A program made the position numbers and the translations under genes. Below are positions 22,301 to 30,900 of a DNA stretch of 64,000 bases, one piece after another. Each line of letters opens with the position of its first letter. Position 1 is the stretch's first letter. Location of the stretch: the NCBI GenBank assembly GCA_023634235.1, contig JAMKCF010000022.1, forward strand, positions 7,432,541 through 7,496,540, read 5' to 3'. This stretch comes from Pisaster brevispinus. Its lineage: Eukaryota > Echinodermata > Asteroidea > Forcipulatida > Asteriidae. The notes under the pieces are model-generated. The model was not told where the DNA came from. It did no database searches and saw only the letters and a program-made list of their open reading frames with translations.

Positions 22301-23779
22301 ACTGGTGACGTTAACTGCAGACGAAAAGGGGAAAATGTGTGTAAACATCCTCATCATTGAAATCTGTGATCCGTGTCAACAAGGCCTGGAATTACACTGA
22401 GACCGCGAGGGTCAGCAGGATTCGACAAAGACCCTTGTATGATTATCACTGAAAAATTCTCACGGTTGGTACTGGTGACGTTAACTGCAGACGAAAAGGG
22501 GAAAATGTGTGTAAACATCCTCATCATTGAAATCTGTGATCCGTGTCAACAAGGCCTGGAATTACACTGAGACCGCGAGGGCTATGTCCTGTGTTGCCCC
22601 TGATTTTGGCCTCGGTGCCCATTCAAAAGTTTTACATGACTTTTAGATTTTTAAATGGAAGTGCCCTTAGCAAAATGAAAACAGCTTTGCCCTCTGAAAG
22701 ATGAAATTCCAGTCATGGGTATACACACTTCAGTCTAAAGTGTACACTGATTATCGGCCCTTTTGTGAACAAAATTATAGGAAAAATAGCAGTATCAGCA
22801 CAACAAAGTGTGGTATATTCATAATGCTATGTAGGACTCTTCCTTATATGTGCTTTACGTGGATAACGAAAGTAAAAAGGCCCCAACCCTCCGATGGTCT
22901 ATCGGTGATGGCATCAGTAGACCGAAAACACATTAGTTACTTTCAGTTTAAAGCAAAAAAAGGTAAAAGCCTTTATGTTTCATCCTCAGACAGGCCCACT
23001 CGTCATGGTCTATGTCCTTTTAGGCGATACGGCTCATGGACTCGCAATCTCCAGTTAGAAAACATTTTCTATTAGGCTTGTGCACAAAAAATACAGCGGT
23101 TTTACAGTGTAAAACTTAACAGTTAACAGCAACTCTATTAAACATTAATAAATTGAAATATATATATATAACTAGTAGGGGAGATGAACTTATCTTTCGA
23201 TCCAAACCTGACCTTCATGAGAGGCATAAACTAGCACAAACACAAAGTAAAACATATCCAATATTTATAGCACAAAGAGGATCAAAGGATTAAGGGAAAG
23301 TATCCAGCAAAAAAGCGGGGAAAAGGGATGGTCAGTGTGAAAGGGTGGATCAGGATAATGCAACTGACAATAGGGGGCAGGATAAAATAAATAGTGAAGA
23401 GAGTTTAGTAGTCAAGGAGATAATTCTGTGAAAAGGAATGTAGTTATAGAAGGACATAACCAATGTAAGAAATTTAAAATAGGCAATAGGAACCTGCAGT
23501 GAGAGCGGGCTATTAAATCCTCTGGAAAAAGGAATAGGTTTTTAAGTTTAATTTGAATGAAGTGTATAAATTTGATAAACATTATGAAATACAATAACCA
23601 AATTACTCACCTCTGACGGTATCACCTGGTATGAAGTTTGGGTTCACCGTCAAACTGAAGAGTCCTTGTTTATCAAGCTCTGCCATGTCAAAGGAATTGC
23701 ATTCCTGCAGCAAAACCGACGACACGAAAGCGACAACACAACTTAGGCATATGGCCACAATGAAAGTTAAGTGCTTCAT
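6897..23779 (-). CDS. Gene A: Reeler-like / 4xHYR / GAIN-GPS / 7TM adhesion GPCR (16 exons, 1,111 aa model)
   Basis: The exons, 5' to 3', are 23779-23611, 22314-22071, 21595-21534, 17590-17336, 15815-15567, 14696-14457, 12998-12759, 12406-12303, 11420-11277, 11098-10744, 10215-10022, 9489-9322, 8948-8839, 8315-8056, 7679-7598 and 7356-6897. All introns are GT-AG and the phases fit, giving 3,336 nt with a single terminal stop. The product has a signal peptide, a Reeler-like domain, four HYR domains, a Cys-rich hinge, a GAIN domain, a GPS with [10 protein letters not shown] and seven transmembrane helices. Adhesion GPCRs of this type self-cleave between Leu and Thr of HLT and are activated by the tethered peptide. 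Ligand and G protein are unknown. HYR domains suggest a cell-matrix or cell-cell binding role. The join across the 4-kb intron between exons 3 and 4 rests on phase and on the order seen in gene B, so two genes here cannot be fully ruled out. Confidence 0.85.
7598..7679 (-). CDS. Gene A exon 15: TM4
   Basis: An 82-nt exon encoding [20 protein letters not shown], which completes the WGVP motif whose Trp comes from the preceding exon. Splice phases are 1 in and 2 out, the same as in genes B and C. Confidence 0.88.
8056..8315 (-). CDS. Gene A exon 14: TM2-TM3
   Basis: A 260-nt exon beginning [17 protein letters not shown] (intracellular loop 1 and TM2). It continues through [20 protein letters not shown] with the first-loop Cys and the W-x-x-AEA motif of adhesion-GPCR TM3, and ends at LFCWG. 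It has the same length in genes A, B and C. Confidence 0.93.
8839..8948 (-). CDS. Gene A exon 13: tethered-agonist linker and TM1
   Basis: The acceptor is gactttcag. The 110-nt exon encodes SHGGVITDP, then the typical TM1 start [19 protein letters not shown] longer open frame upstream of the acceptor is intronic. Confidence 0.85.
9322..9489 (-). CDS. Gene A exon 12: GPS (GPCR autoproteolysis site)
   Basis: The exon encodes VCVFWDPSL, then GNWSTEGC, then [14 protein letters not shown]. The four Cys, two Trp and the His-Leu-Thr cleavage triad of the GPS motif are all present, so autocleavage between Leu and Thr is predicted. 168 nt, phase 0-0. Confidence 0.93.
10022..10215 (-). CDS. Gene A exon 11: GAIN subdomain B
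   Basis: The exon encodes [18 protein letters not shown] and then [12 protein letters not shown], the beta-strand pattern seen just before GPS motifs in GAIN domains. 194 nt, phases 1 to 0, the same length as in gene B. Confidence 0.85.
10744..11098 (-). CDS. Gene A exon 10: GAIN domain
   Basis: A 355-nt exon starting [20 protein letters not shown] and including [12 protein letters not shown] and [15 protein letters not shown], a helix-then-strand pattern as in GAIN domains. It ends at a GTATGA donor in phase 1. The same length is found in gene B, and gene C has 358 nt. Confidence 0.85.
11277..11420 (-). CDS. Gene A exon 9: GAIN subdomain A helix
   Basis: Encodes [20 protein letters not shown] and then [15 protein letters not shown], which is helical. 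The exon is 144 nt and phase 0-0. The matching exon has 144 nt in B and 147 nt in C. Confidence 0.83.
11862..11907 (+). repeat. Two near-adjacent 22-bp perfect palindromes
   Basis: ACTCTAACAC and GTGTTAGAGT flank AT at 11862-11883. GTGTTAGAGT and ACTCTAACAC flank GC at 11886-11907. The matching gene B site (near 32390) has only one half-unit, so the structure arose after the duplication or was lost in B. Confidence 0.85.
12303..12406 (-). CDS. Gene A exon 8: Cys-rich hinge between HYR and GAIN
   Basis: A 104-nt exon encoding [11 protein letters not shown], then [18 protein letters not shown]. Genes B and C have exons of exactly the same length and Cys spacing (C-x-C at the start, then C and C). 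The length suits a short linker or a trimmed hormone-receptor-like domain. I cannot assign it to a known family. Confidence 0.78.
12759..12998 (-). CDS. Gene A exon 7: HYR domain 4
   Basis: 240 nt, phase 1-1. It shows [43 protein letters not shown], the HYR pattern. The closest relative is HYR 11 of gene B (33232-33471), which is also the last HYR before the hinge. Confidence 0.93.
13281..13350 (+). repeat. tRNA-derived SINE-like fragment
   Basis: Contains GTGGTAAGACACTGCTCTAG and GGGTTCGAGTCCCACCCGAG, a B-box consensus. The same family is at 20058-20123 on the other strand. The 5' tRNA half is not intact. Confidence 0.5.
14457..14696 (-). CDS. Gene A exon 6: HYR domain 3
   Basis: 240 nt, phase 1-1, with [32 protein letters not shown] and the [10 protein letters not shown] end. 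The motifs resemble HYR 1-3 of gene B. Confidence 0.93.
14900..15200 (+). mobile_element. Fragment of a non-LTR retrotransposon reverse transcriptase
   Basis: The plus strand reads [17 protein letters not shown], a stop, then [13 protein letters not shown] and, further on, KYTYLGQEI. The FADD catalytic box with the following MNxxKTK and YLG motifs is typical of LINE reverse transcriptases, perhaps RTE-like. It is a dead fragment (in-frame TAA, no start, no endonuclease). It lies in the intron between HYR 2 and HYR 3 of gene A. Confidence 0.8.
15567..15815 (-). CDS. Gene A exon 5: HYR domain 2 (long class)
   Basis: 249 nt, phase 1-1. It shows [32 protein letters not shown] text and [19 protein letters not shown], the classical HYR layout. 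It is very similar to HYR 1 of gene A, and their downstream intron starts are also alike (gacagaa..gtgaggtc), so the pair is a local duplication. Confidence 0.93.
17336..17590 (-). CDS. Gene A exon 4: HYR domain 1 (long class)
   Basis: 255 nt, phase 1-1, with [32 protein letters not shown] and [20 protein letters not shown]. Gene B has no exon of this long class in the matching place. Confidence 0.92.
19020..19350 (+). repeat. AT-rich degenerate tandem repeat
   Basis: Repeats of the AATTAATAAT..GTTAT type and of TTGTTATTACAAATTAGTTA-like text recur every 20-30 bp, some as local inverted pairs (gtaataacaaatta and ttgttattac). Confidence 0.75.
20058..20123 (-). repeat. tRNA-derived SINE-like fragment
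   Basis: The minus strand reads GGTGGTAAGACATCTCCTC and then GGGTTCAAATCCCACCCGAG, a good B box. It matches a plus-strand piece at 13281-13350 (GGTTCGAGTCCCACCCGAG). The missing 5' half argues against a live tRNA gene. Confidence 0.5.
20976..21170 (+). repeat. Hairpin-repeat cluster with poly-C/(CA)n
   Basis: A poly-C and (CA)n run (20980-21008) is followed by segments such as CCTTGTAGAGTCCATTGTTC ending in ACCCCACAAGGG. Related clusters are at 2370-2640, 36290-36720, 39770-40440 and 43730-44060. Confidence 0.6.
21534..21595 (-). CDS. Gene A exon 3: end of Reeler-like domain
   Basis: A 62-nt exon encoding [20 protein letters not shown]. After the preceding VSIR it resembles the final V-x-F-x-A-x-VV strand of Reeler domains. 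The gene B exon has the same length and phases (2 in, 1 out). Confidence 0.75.
22071..22314 (-). CDS. Gene A exon 2: middle of Reeler-like domain
   Basis: 244 nt with [36 protein letters not shown] and [11 protein letters not shown]. With exons 1 and 3 it gives a Reeler-like order: Cys, FIPGDTV strand, ..., Cys, Ser/Phe strand, VSIRAAV. This is a diverged match, so the family name is tentative. Its acceptor and 5' part are duplicated just upstream. Confidence 0.82.
22411..22580 (-). repeat. 170-bp tandem duplication of the 5' part of gene A exon 2
   Basis: The segment from gtcagcagga at 22241 is repeated at 22411 with at most a base or two of difference. It carries a second copy of the acceptor and of the first 74 nt of the exon but no donor, so it should be spliced out or act as a decoy acceptor. 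Confidence 0.9.
23611..23779 (-). CDS. Gene A exon 1: signal peptide and start of Reeler-like domain
   Basis: The ATG is at 23777-23779. The start [20 protein letters not shown] is a clear signal peptide. LQECNSFD and [10 protein letters not shown] follow. 169 nt, ending in phase 1 with donor GTGAGT. Confidence 0.88.
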
Positions 23780-24827
23780 ACTATGACCGTGATTTTCTTA
23801 TAATATTATTTTAAAAAAATGGTTATAACCAAACCATCCAGTCTAACAATTTGAACATTGGTTCATGATGTCTTAAAATGACACAATATTTCCTCCGCCT
23901 ATGACAGGATGCAGTAAACAGCAGCCAGATGAGTCATGTTGTAGCTTTTGTTGGCCTTGGCATGTTGCAACCTACGTACTATACACAAATAAAGCATTCA
24001 TATTTCAAGGTGTTTCTCTCATGGTCTAGTTCTCGCTTAATTTGTATTTACTTAATGTTAACAGACACAGAGACCGTTTATTTACAATGAAAACTGCGAT
24101 TTCGAATTTGAAGAAAGTTATTTGAATAGCCCTTTTTCTTTCCCACGTTGCGTCACTAAAGTAGGGCACCCTCCAGAAACTAAAAGGAAGGTTGGCGGCA
24201 TTTGAAACATTCTGCGCTTTTGTTCAAATATTTCACATCAAAGATTGCGGCGTGATGACGTCAACGCATAGGCCCATTCCATGCTGGTAAGTCTGGCGTA
24301 GTTGACGTATGAGCAACATCCTAATAAACTGACTGGCCCCAACGATTACCAGAAGCCCATAGAAAATGACCAGAAACTAAAACCAAGAAAATGCCCCCCC
24401 CCCCCACCCGAAAGAGACAACAAAGAAGTTAAACAATTAAACACAGCGCACATTTTTTCACAATATAACAAACTAGGTCTGGTTGTACGATTTCCTGTCT
24501 GTTGGATTTGCCTACAGACCTTTGCATACGCCAATATCGCCGAGATAAAACAATGGCAACGTCACGTCTGCACTAGCCACACTGAACTCTCAGCCAATGA
24601 CGTCTTATTTTTCTTCATTGAGGGGGCTAATTGAACTTGTGGCGTCATACTCAAGGAGTTTGTTACGGACTGGTACTTTAATAGCTATCTGTATAATACC
24701 TTTACACATACAATTAGAAATACACCTCTCACAGAAGGCATGCCAGTAAACAACAATTTGTCCTTTTTCTATTATTTCTAAGCACAACTACCATTCAGGG
24801 GTTTATATTATTCTAAAAAGCCCTTAC

Positions 24828-25533
24828 CTTATAGAAACCGTTTGATTTTCAGAGATGTTTGCAATGAACGAGAAAGAGAAACTTTGCAATGAGGTGTAAG
24901 AAGATGAGGTGAATGAAGGTACGATCAAATCGCTACTTGAATTCCACCCAGGTGACGTTCAGAAGAAAGAGCGGATAAGTACATTAAACATCTTCATCTA
25001 AATTTGTGTTCCGTGTCATAAAGTACTTCTATATTTTTAATACCGCCATTTGTTCTTGACTGTGATCATCCGTGCGCCTAGCAAGGCGAAGGTAGCGGAA
25101 TGAAATTTTTGTTGTTTCTATCATAACATAAGAACCGTTCGGTCAAGTTACATTTCATCATATAATAGACCCCCCCCCCCTTGTGATAGTCGAAACATCC
25201 ATGGGGTTCATTTCTCTAAAAGGTCATCATGACCCTTTGAAGTTTGCTGGCGGCAGTCCCCATCGACAGGTCTACACAAAAAAACATAAAATGTACACAC
25301 CCAGTAAACTTGTACAGATTTTCGCCTAGTTGCATTTATACACGAACCTTGAATGTTATTTATAGGTTAAAAAGTCTGCAGCCAACGTAACATAATGTAA
25401 TCTATCTATCATCAGGCTACTACACAGTCTTGATAGCATGGTAGTTACCATGGGACCACCCCAAACAGACTTAAATGCCTTTATATTTCAAAGTGCCTTC
25501 TGATGAGGCGAGAGTTGAGTGTCACTTTTGTTT

Positions 25534-25579
<46 letters not shown>

Positions 25580-26080
25580 TCAGCTCACAGGGTCATAGCA
25601 TGATAGGAGACGCGGTTGGAATACATCCAACTGTGTACATTGATTGTCAGCCATTTGGTTTGATACAGACATTATAGGAAGAAATAGCCTTGACAGCACA
25701 AGAGAAAAGTACGGCATAATTATAGGATTGTCCTTAGTAGGACTCTTCCTCAGTACTGTAGGCCTACATGGCAAGGCAGTATAGCCGTCTATTTATTATA
25801 TTAAAATCGCCTTCTATTTTATAGTCGCATTCTATTTTTATATTGAACCATTTGGCTTCAATTTGAGCTACGTCATTTCAAATGTGCTTTTATATTGAAT
25901 CATATACACGTTTAATAACACTGAGCAGTTTTATCGGCCTAATAAAGTAAATAGTTTGATAAACGTTATGTTGTACGTTAATCAAATTAAACCACCTGTG
26001 ACAATATCACATGGTATAAAATATAGGTCCACCGTCAATTGGAAGAGATCTCGACCATCGAGCAGATCGGCTTTCTCAAA
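24828..26080 (-). pseudogene. Relic of a Reeler-like receptor 5' end (copy 2, further deleted)
   Basis: The exon-1-like part at 25996-26080 matches the relic near 6356 but reads FIPCDIVTG (Gly to Cys). The exon-2-like part at about 24828-24965 has lost roughly 115 bp that copy 1 still has, including the SLSN..WEPAP block and the acceptor region. The shared lesions show the relic was already present before the A/B duplication. Confidence 0.62.
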
Positions 26081-26437
26081 GTACATTGTACCTGCATCCC
26101 TACGGCACCATCGACGAGTGCCGGGGGAAAAGGATCCCCATTGCAAATAGTCAATAAATCAAAAAGTGTCGCTTTTACCCCACGTATTGTTATGGTAAGC
26201 ATTCTGCAGGAAAATTTGCGCCGGTACAAACAACAAAAGCAAACGAGGTCACACGAACGTTGCTTTATATTGATTGTTTCTAAGAAAACATAACGTAGGC
26301 CTATGCTGATTCAACCAAATTTGTCAATGCTATGTAAATATTAAAATAGCTTATTGACAAAAGCGAAATATTACAAGCTGTGTTATAGTGCACCAAAACC
26401 AACCGTTAACTTACATAAAAAAACTCAATATCAACTA

Positions 26438-26443
26438 TTTATT
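26438..26443 (-). terminator. Putative poly(A) signal of gene B
   Basis: AATAAA on the minus strand, about 110 bp past the gene B stop, at the place matching the gene A signal. Confidence 0.4.
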
Positions 26444-26553
26444 GTGTTCTATAAAATGCAGTCTAATGTTCACCGTTTTTCTAGCCTAATACTTGTGCAT
26501 ATTATGTACTGTTTATATTTTATTTCATTCGTTCGAAACAGACTGTGTTTAAA

Positions 26554-27013
26554 TTACAGCCCAGTGGAATTGGTATATCCGTTATTGCTAGGTCCGTCCC
26601 TTGACGTAGCACGGCTGCCTCCAGAATGAGCCCTCCTTGATGATGAACAACAAATCAATTTCTTCAGACCTTGCCTACCACTTTTGCGGAACAGAATAAA
26701 TAACACGAACACTGCTAAGCCGAGGAGAGAGTTCAGGATTGCAAAAATGTACTGGAAAGTCGCAGTGAAGATGTCGATGGCGAGGAATCCAAAGATCCAT
26801 GTTCCACCGAGGAGGATACCGATGGGGATCATGATGCGAGCCTGACGGAGGACAAGCTCTGCTCGCGTCTCTTGACGGGTCAGGCTGCTATCGATGCGCT
26901 GGCAAACTAACCGACGGAACACTAGGATGTAGATGAAGAAATTGAAGAGGAGGAGCGCTCCAACAGGCAGCAATACACCAAAGTAGATTGAATTCCCAGG
27001 AGAAAGGAAACAA
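26554..27013 (-). CDS. Gene B exon 23: TM5-TM7 and tail
   Basis: 460 nt. It reads [20 protein letters not shown] through to the Ser-rich tail ending NSTGL. It differs from gene A at about five residues, for example VLLP for VMLP and RKSGRQ for RKSSRQ. Confidence 0.93.
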
Positions 27014-27851
27014 CTGTAATCAAACAACAGAAATCTTCCTTGTTCTACCAGTGTATACTTTGCGGTAAAAAAACCATGTGCATATAATTTACTTTGTTGT
27101 GTATTTGTTCTTTGAGAACTTGTGTTGCTGTTTATTCTCTTGCCGCAGAGTAGATTGTGGAATTCAGGAGACCACTTTTCCGATATTTTCAACAGCAGAT
27201 ATTACCCGTAAGACCCAAATGATAGAGAGTAAGATATTTTTGACATCAACTTACTATTTGTCATACGCAACATTCACTCGTCTACCAATATAATAAGGTA
27301 CACCCAACGTGACCAACACAATAACTCCAGGAACACCTTAAATACAGAAAAAATAACAAGAAATGAAGAGTTTATAGGACTTTATTGTCTATGAACGATG
27401 AAGATGTAACAAAGAGTAAGGATTCTGATAGCCATTCTGTAAAAGTTAAAGTAATCACGTAATCTCAAATCATCTCAATTTGTTTCGCTCGTTGTTCCCC
27501 GTGTCCATTGTTCATGGGAGGCCGTTCAATACACCATTCTGCCTCTTCACTTTGGAACTGCCTGCCAACTAAAATTTCCTCGTCCGCATCCATTGCTTCC
27601 TTCAAGACCCTTTTGAAGACCCACTTGTTTTTTAAATGATTGTACTACCTTCCAGGTTTTGGTTATTGTGGGGTTTTAAGGTGTTATTCAGGTTGTAAAT
27701 TGATTTCCTTCTGCTTCTGGCTGGTCAAGGTTTTGAGGGATATTTTAAAGACTTTTTAGTGATTTTTACAAGTGTATTGTTGTTTTAGTATTTCTTAGTT
27801 ATTTGGGTTATTTATTCAGATAAAGTGTTTTTGGCCTTGTCTTTTTAAATT

Positions 27852-27936
<85 letters not shown>

Positions 27937-30900
27937 AAAGAAAAGAAATTGACGTACGTATTCTCCTCTTTAAACATTCACTAACCCTTAGAAGACGCCA
28001 GGTGGCAGCAGATGTTTTGGCGCATGCTTCTTCTTCTCGTGTCCATGTTGATCAAATGCTATCCCTTCAGTAATGGGCACACTGAAAGGAAGCGCTAGTA
28101 GCCTCAGCAACGTCATCAATAGTAGTAGCTTTTGCGCATGCTTAAAATACTAGTAAATTACTTGGTACACATTGTATGTCTGATGACACAAACAATTTCC
28201 CATTAAACTTACCCCAGCAGAAGAGCATCGTTCGCAGCAGATATCCTCTGACAAGATTCCGGCGGGTCAACACCAAAAGGTAGAAACAAATCATCGCCTC
28301 GGCAGATGACCAACATACAGACGAGAGAAAGAAGTAGTGGATGAGAGCAGCGAAGATGATGCAAGCCACTCGTGGTTGAATCAGCTCAATGCCAACAAGG
28401 AAGACTCCATAGAGCAAGATGAAAGACACGCAGAGATTCAACAAAGTCTTCCGGGGTGTAGATGATTGGTCTCTAAATTAAGAAGGGAGGAAGAAACCAA
28501 GATGAAAGGTTGAATTTGTTCTTTTAAATGTTTTGTCTTGAACCGAGAATAAAAGGTGAACTTGCTGTCATCCATATACCTTTATCATGCTGCCACCACG
28601 GTCATGTACCCTGTATCTAAGAATAGTGCTGAATGTCAATATTCATTGTACAAAAAGGAACCGGACTTTTTCTCACTACAGTCTCGGTTTGGTTCCATCG
28701 ATTTGAATGAGAGTAAATCAGGTAGGCCGCACCATGATAAAGATCTATTGAGGTTCAAGCTCATGTCATGTCAGTTTTATGCTACAAGCACCAGAACCTC
28801 CTTACTGGTGGGACAATGAAACCTTAGCAAAATTTGCTTCTCTGCACCCAGGTGTATAAGTGATAAAGATTGTGTTTAAACTAAACTTTCACCAGAAAGC
28901 GAATTGACTGGTCATTGCTTGGACTATAAGCAAAAGATGTTCGACAGTGCAGGTGGTCACCGGTAAATTTAACCAGTTCCAGGGCCCGATGGGGAAAAAC
29001 ATATTCTCAAGGTCAGCAAGACCCTACAGGGGTAAAACTAATAGAAAATCTGGGCGAGTTAAGTCTAAGTAGGTCAAATTCGTGTTAAAAGCTTCTTTTT
29101 GAAGTTTTCGCTTCGTGAAGGGCGTATTCAACATTTTGTGAAGGGCGAACTCAACATTTAGACTAGTGTGCCGTAGACCGACGTCGTCAGTGGACAAAGT
29201 GTAGTTTGACCCCCAAATCCTCACGAAAGAGGTTTAGCACCCAGGATCACATTTCTGATCTAGGATTTTGTTTTGTTTGGTACTTTTGTTCATCAGCCTC
29301 ATTGTTTACGGTTCATTGTTTGTCAAAACTTACGCTGTAATCACTGTAACTATGATGGTAAGAACGAGAGCCGTAATGGAGATAACACATCCAATCTTAC
29401 TCACGATACCAAGCTCTGGACCCGTTTTGTCACCGTCATGACTCTGAAAGTCAAATAAAGCAGTTTTGAGATTAAGTTCTGGATAAAAGAGCTGTGTCTC
29501 CACGACAAAAGCAGGTCTGTAACTACCGTTGATTATCATAATTTCTTGCACAGCCACAGGGCTGCGTTGATCAAGACCCACATATAAGCTTTTACGTCTA
29601 TGTTATGATTGATAATATACTGCAATGGCAGCTCGCAAGCAATAGGTTATGAACCAACTGGCCAATTCAAACTTTGGAAATTTTTAGGAAGCCTGTTGTA
29701 GGTTTCGGCACGAAGTTCCAAAATCAAGCACCTTTAACGTGTACAGGTATTCGAATACCGTAAGTTGGAGAATGAAAGCAGTCTAATCGGGGATCTGGAA
29801 AAAAGGTCAACAATCAATACGTACGATCAAAATAGCAAAGTTTGTCAGATGATTGCAATGACACAGCGTCGCTTCACCCGTTCCCTTGTCTTCAGACAGA
29901 CTACAGCCCTCTGTCGACCAATTTCCAGCAGAGTTACCAACGGTCAAAGTAGGATCCCAAAAGACACAGACAGCTTTCCCTTTAACGATGTTCTAAAAAA
30001 AATGGTTTGGGACAGTAAGTAATTCAAAACGCAAAGTATTCACTTATGAAAATGGAAGGGATGAAAAGGTTTGCGCCACTCTTATGTATGTCAAATTCTT
30101 AGTGTTTTTGACAAACTGTTCAAAGATCCTCGTTCAGAATGACAAAATAATATTGATTGAGCTTTTTGATGATATTTTCACCAACAGTATACAATTGAGC
30201 CGAAGTAACCTTTTATGTTTCTTTCGTTCTGATTTGTGTAACCCCTGAACCTCCCACAACTTTTCATGCGAAACTATTTTCTGAAACTTCACAGGAAGCG
30301 ATTGCTATGTGATAAGAAAAATAGAGCAGTTGCTACACGTATGGACTTTAGTAATGAATGTTAATGAAAAAGTGTACGTTTCGATGACCATTGTTTGTGT
30401 GTGTTTTGTTAGGACGTGGACAGTTCTTTGAATGGAACTTTACTTCCTTTTCTGCATCAACAACACACTTTTTCGTTTCGACCGGATGTTCGAAAACTCA
30501 ACTAGCTTTGACAACTTACTTTAAGCGGTCTAAACGAGGTAACCACAGAGGGTTCCAGAGAAGTCGTTTGTTTTTGTTTTCCTTTCCCGACAATACTTCC
30601 TGATATGACGAGGCTGTTTAGTCTTAGATGCGTGTCATTGCTCTCTGGTAGTTGGAACAGAATGGTATTTGCGTACACGACGAAGAATGCCGACACGGAC
30701 TTATTTGAAGAACCTGAAATTGCAGTGAATCAACCCCTCTTTAAAGTCTGTTTGTCCTCTTTACAAGGAGGGTATGGGCGGCTCCAGGGTGGGGGTTGGG
30801 TTTGGGGTGTATACCAGTTGAAACAGAGCAATTATTTTTTATTTTCAAGAAGTACTACTTTTATTTCGTAGAGCATTTATTTTTAGCTCCTTCAAAAAAA

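Larger units (their letters stand above)
23780..26553. other. Spacer between gene B 3' end and gene A start
   Basis: Contains the gene A 5' flank, a poly-C tract near 24393-24407, a CRE-like repeat near 24576, relic Reeler-like exons, a poly-T run near 25536-25565 and the 3' flank of gene B. It is homologous throughout to the spacer at 3512-6896. Confidence 0.7.

Noticed and set aside
23780..23815. TATA box (TATAAG) of gene A
   Set aside because: It lies only about 20 bp before the ATG, which leaves almost no room for a transcript leader, and the motif is not preserved as TATAAG at a fixed place in all copies.
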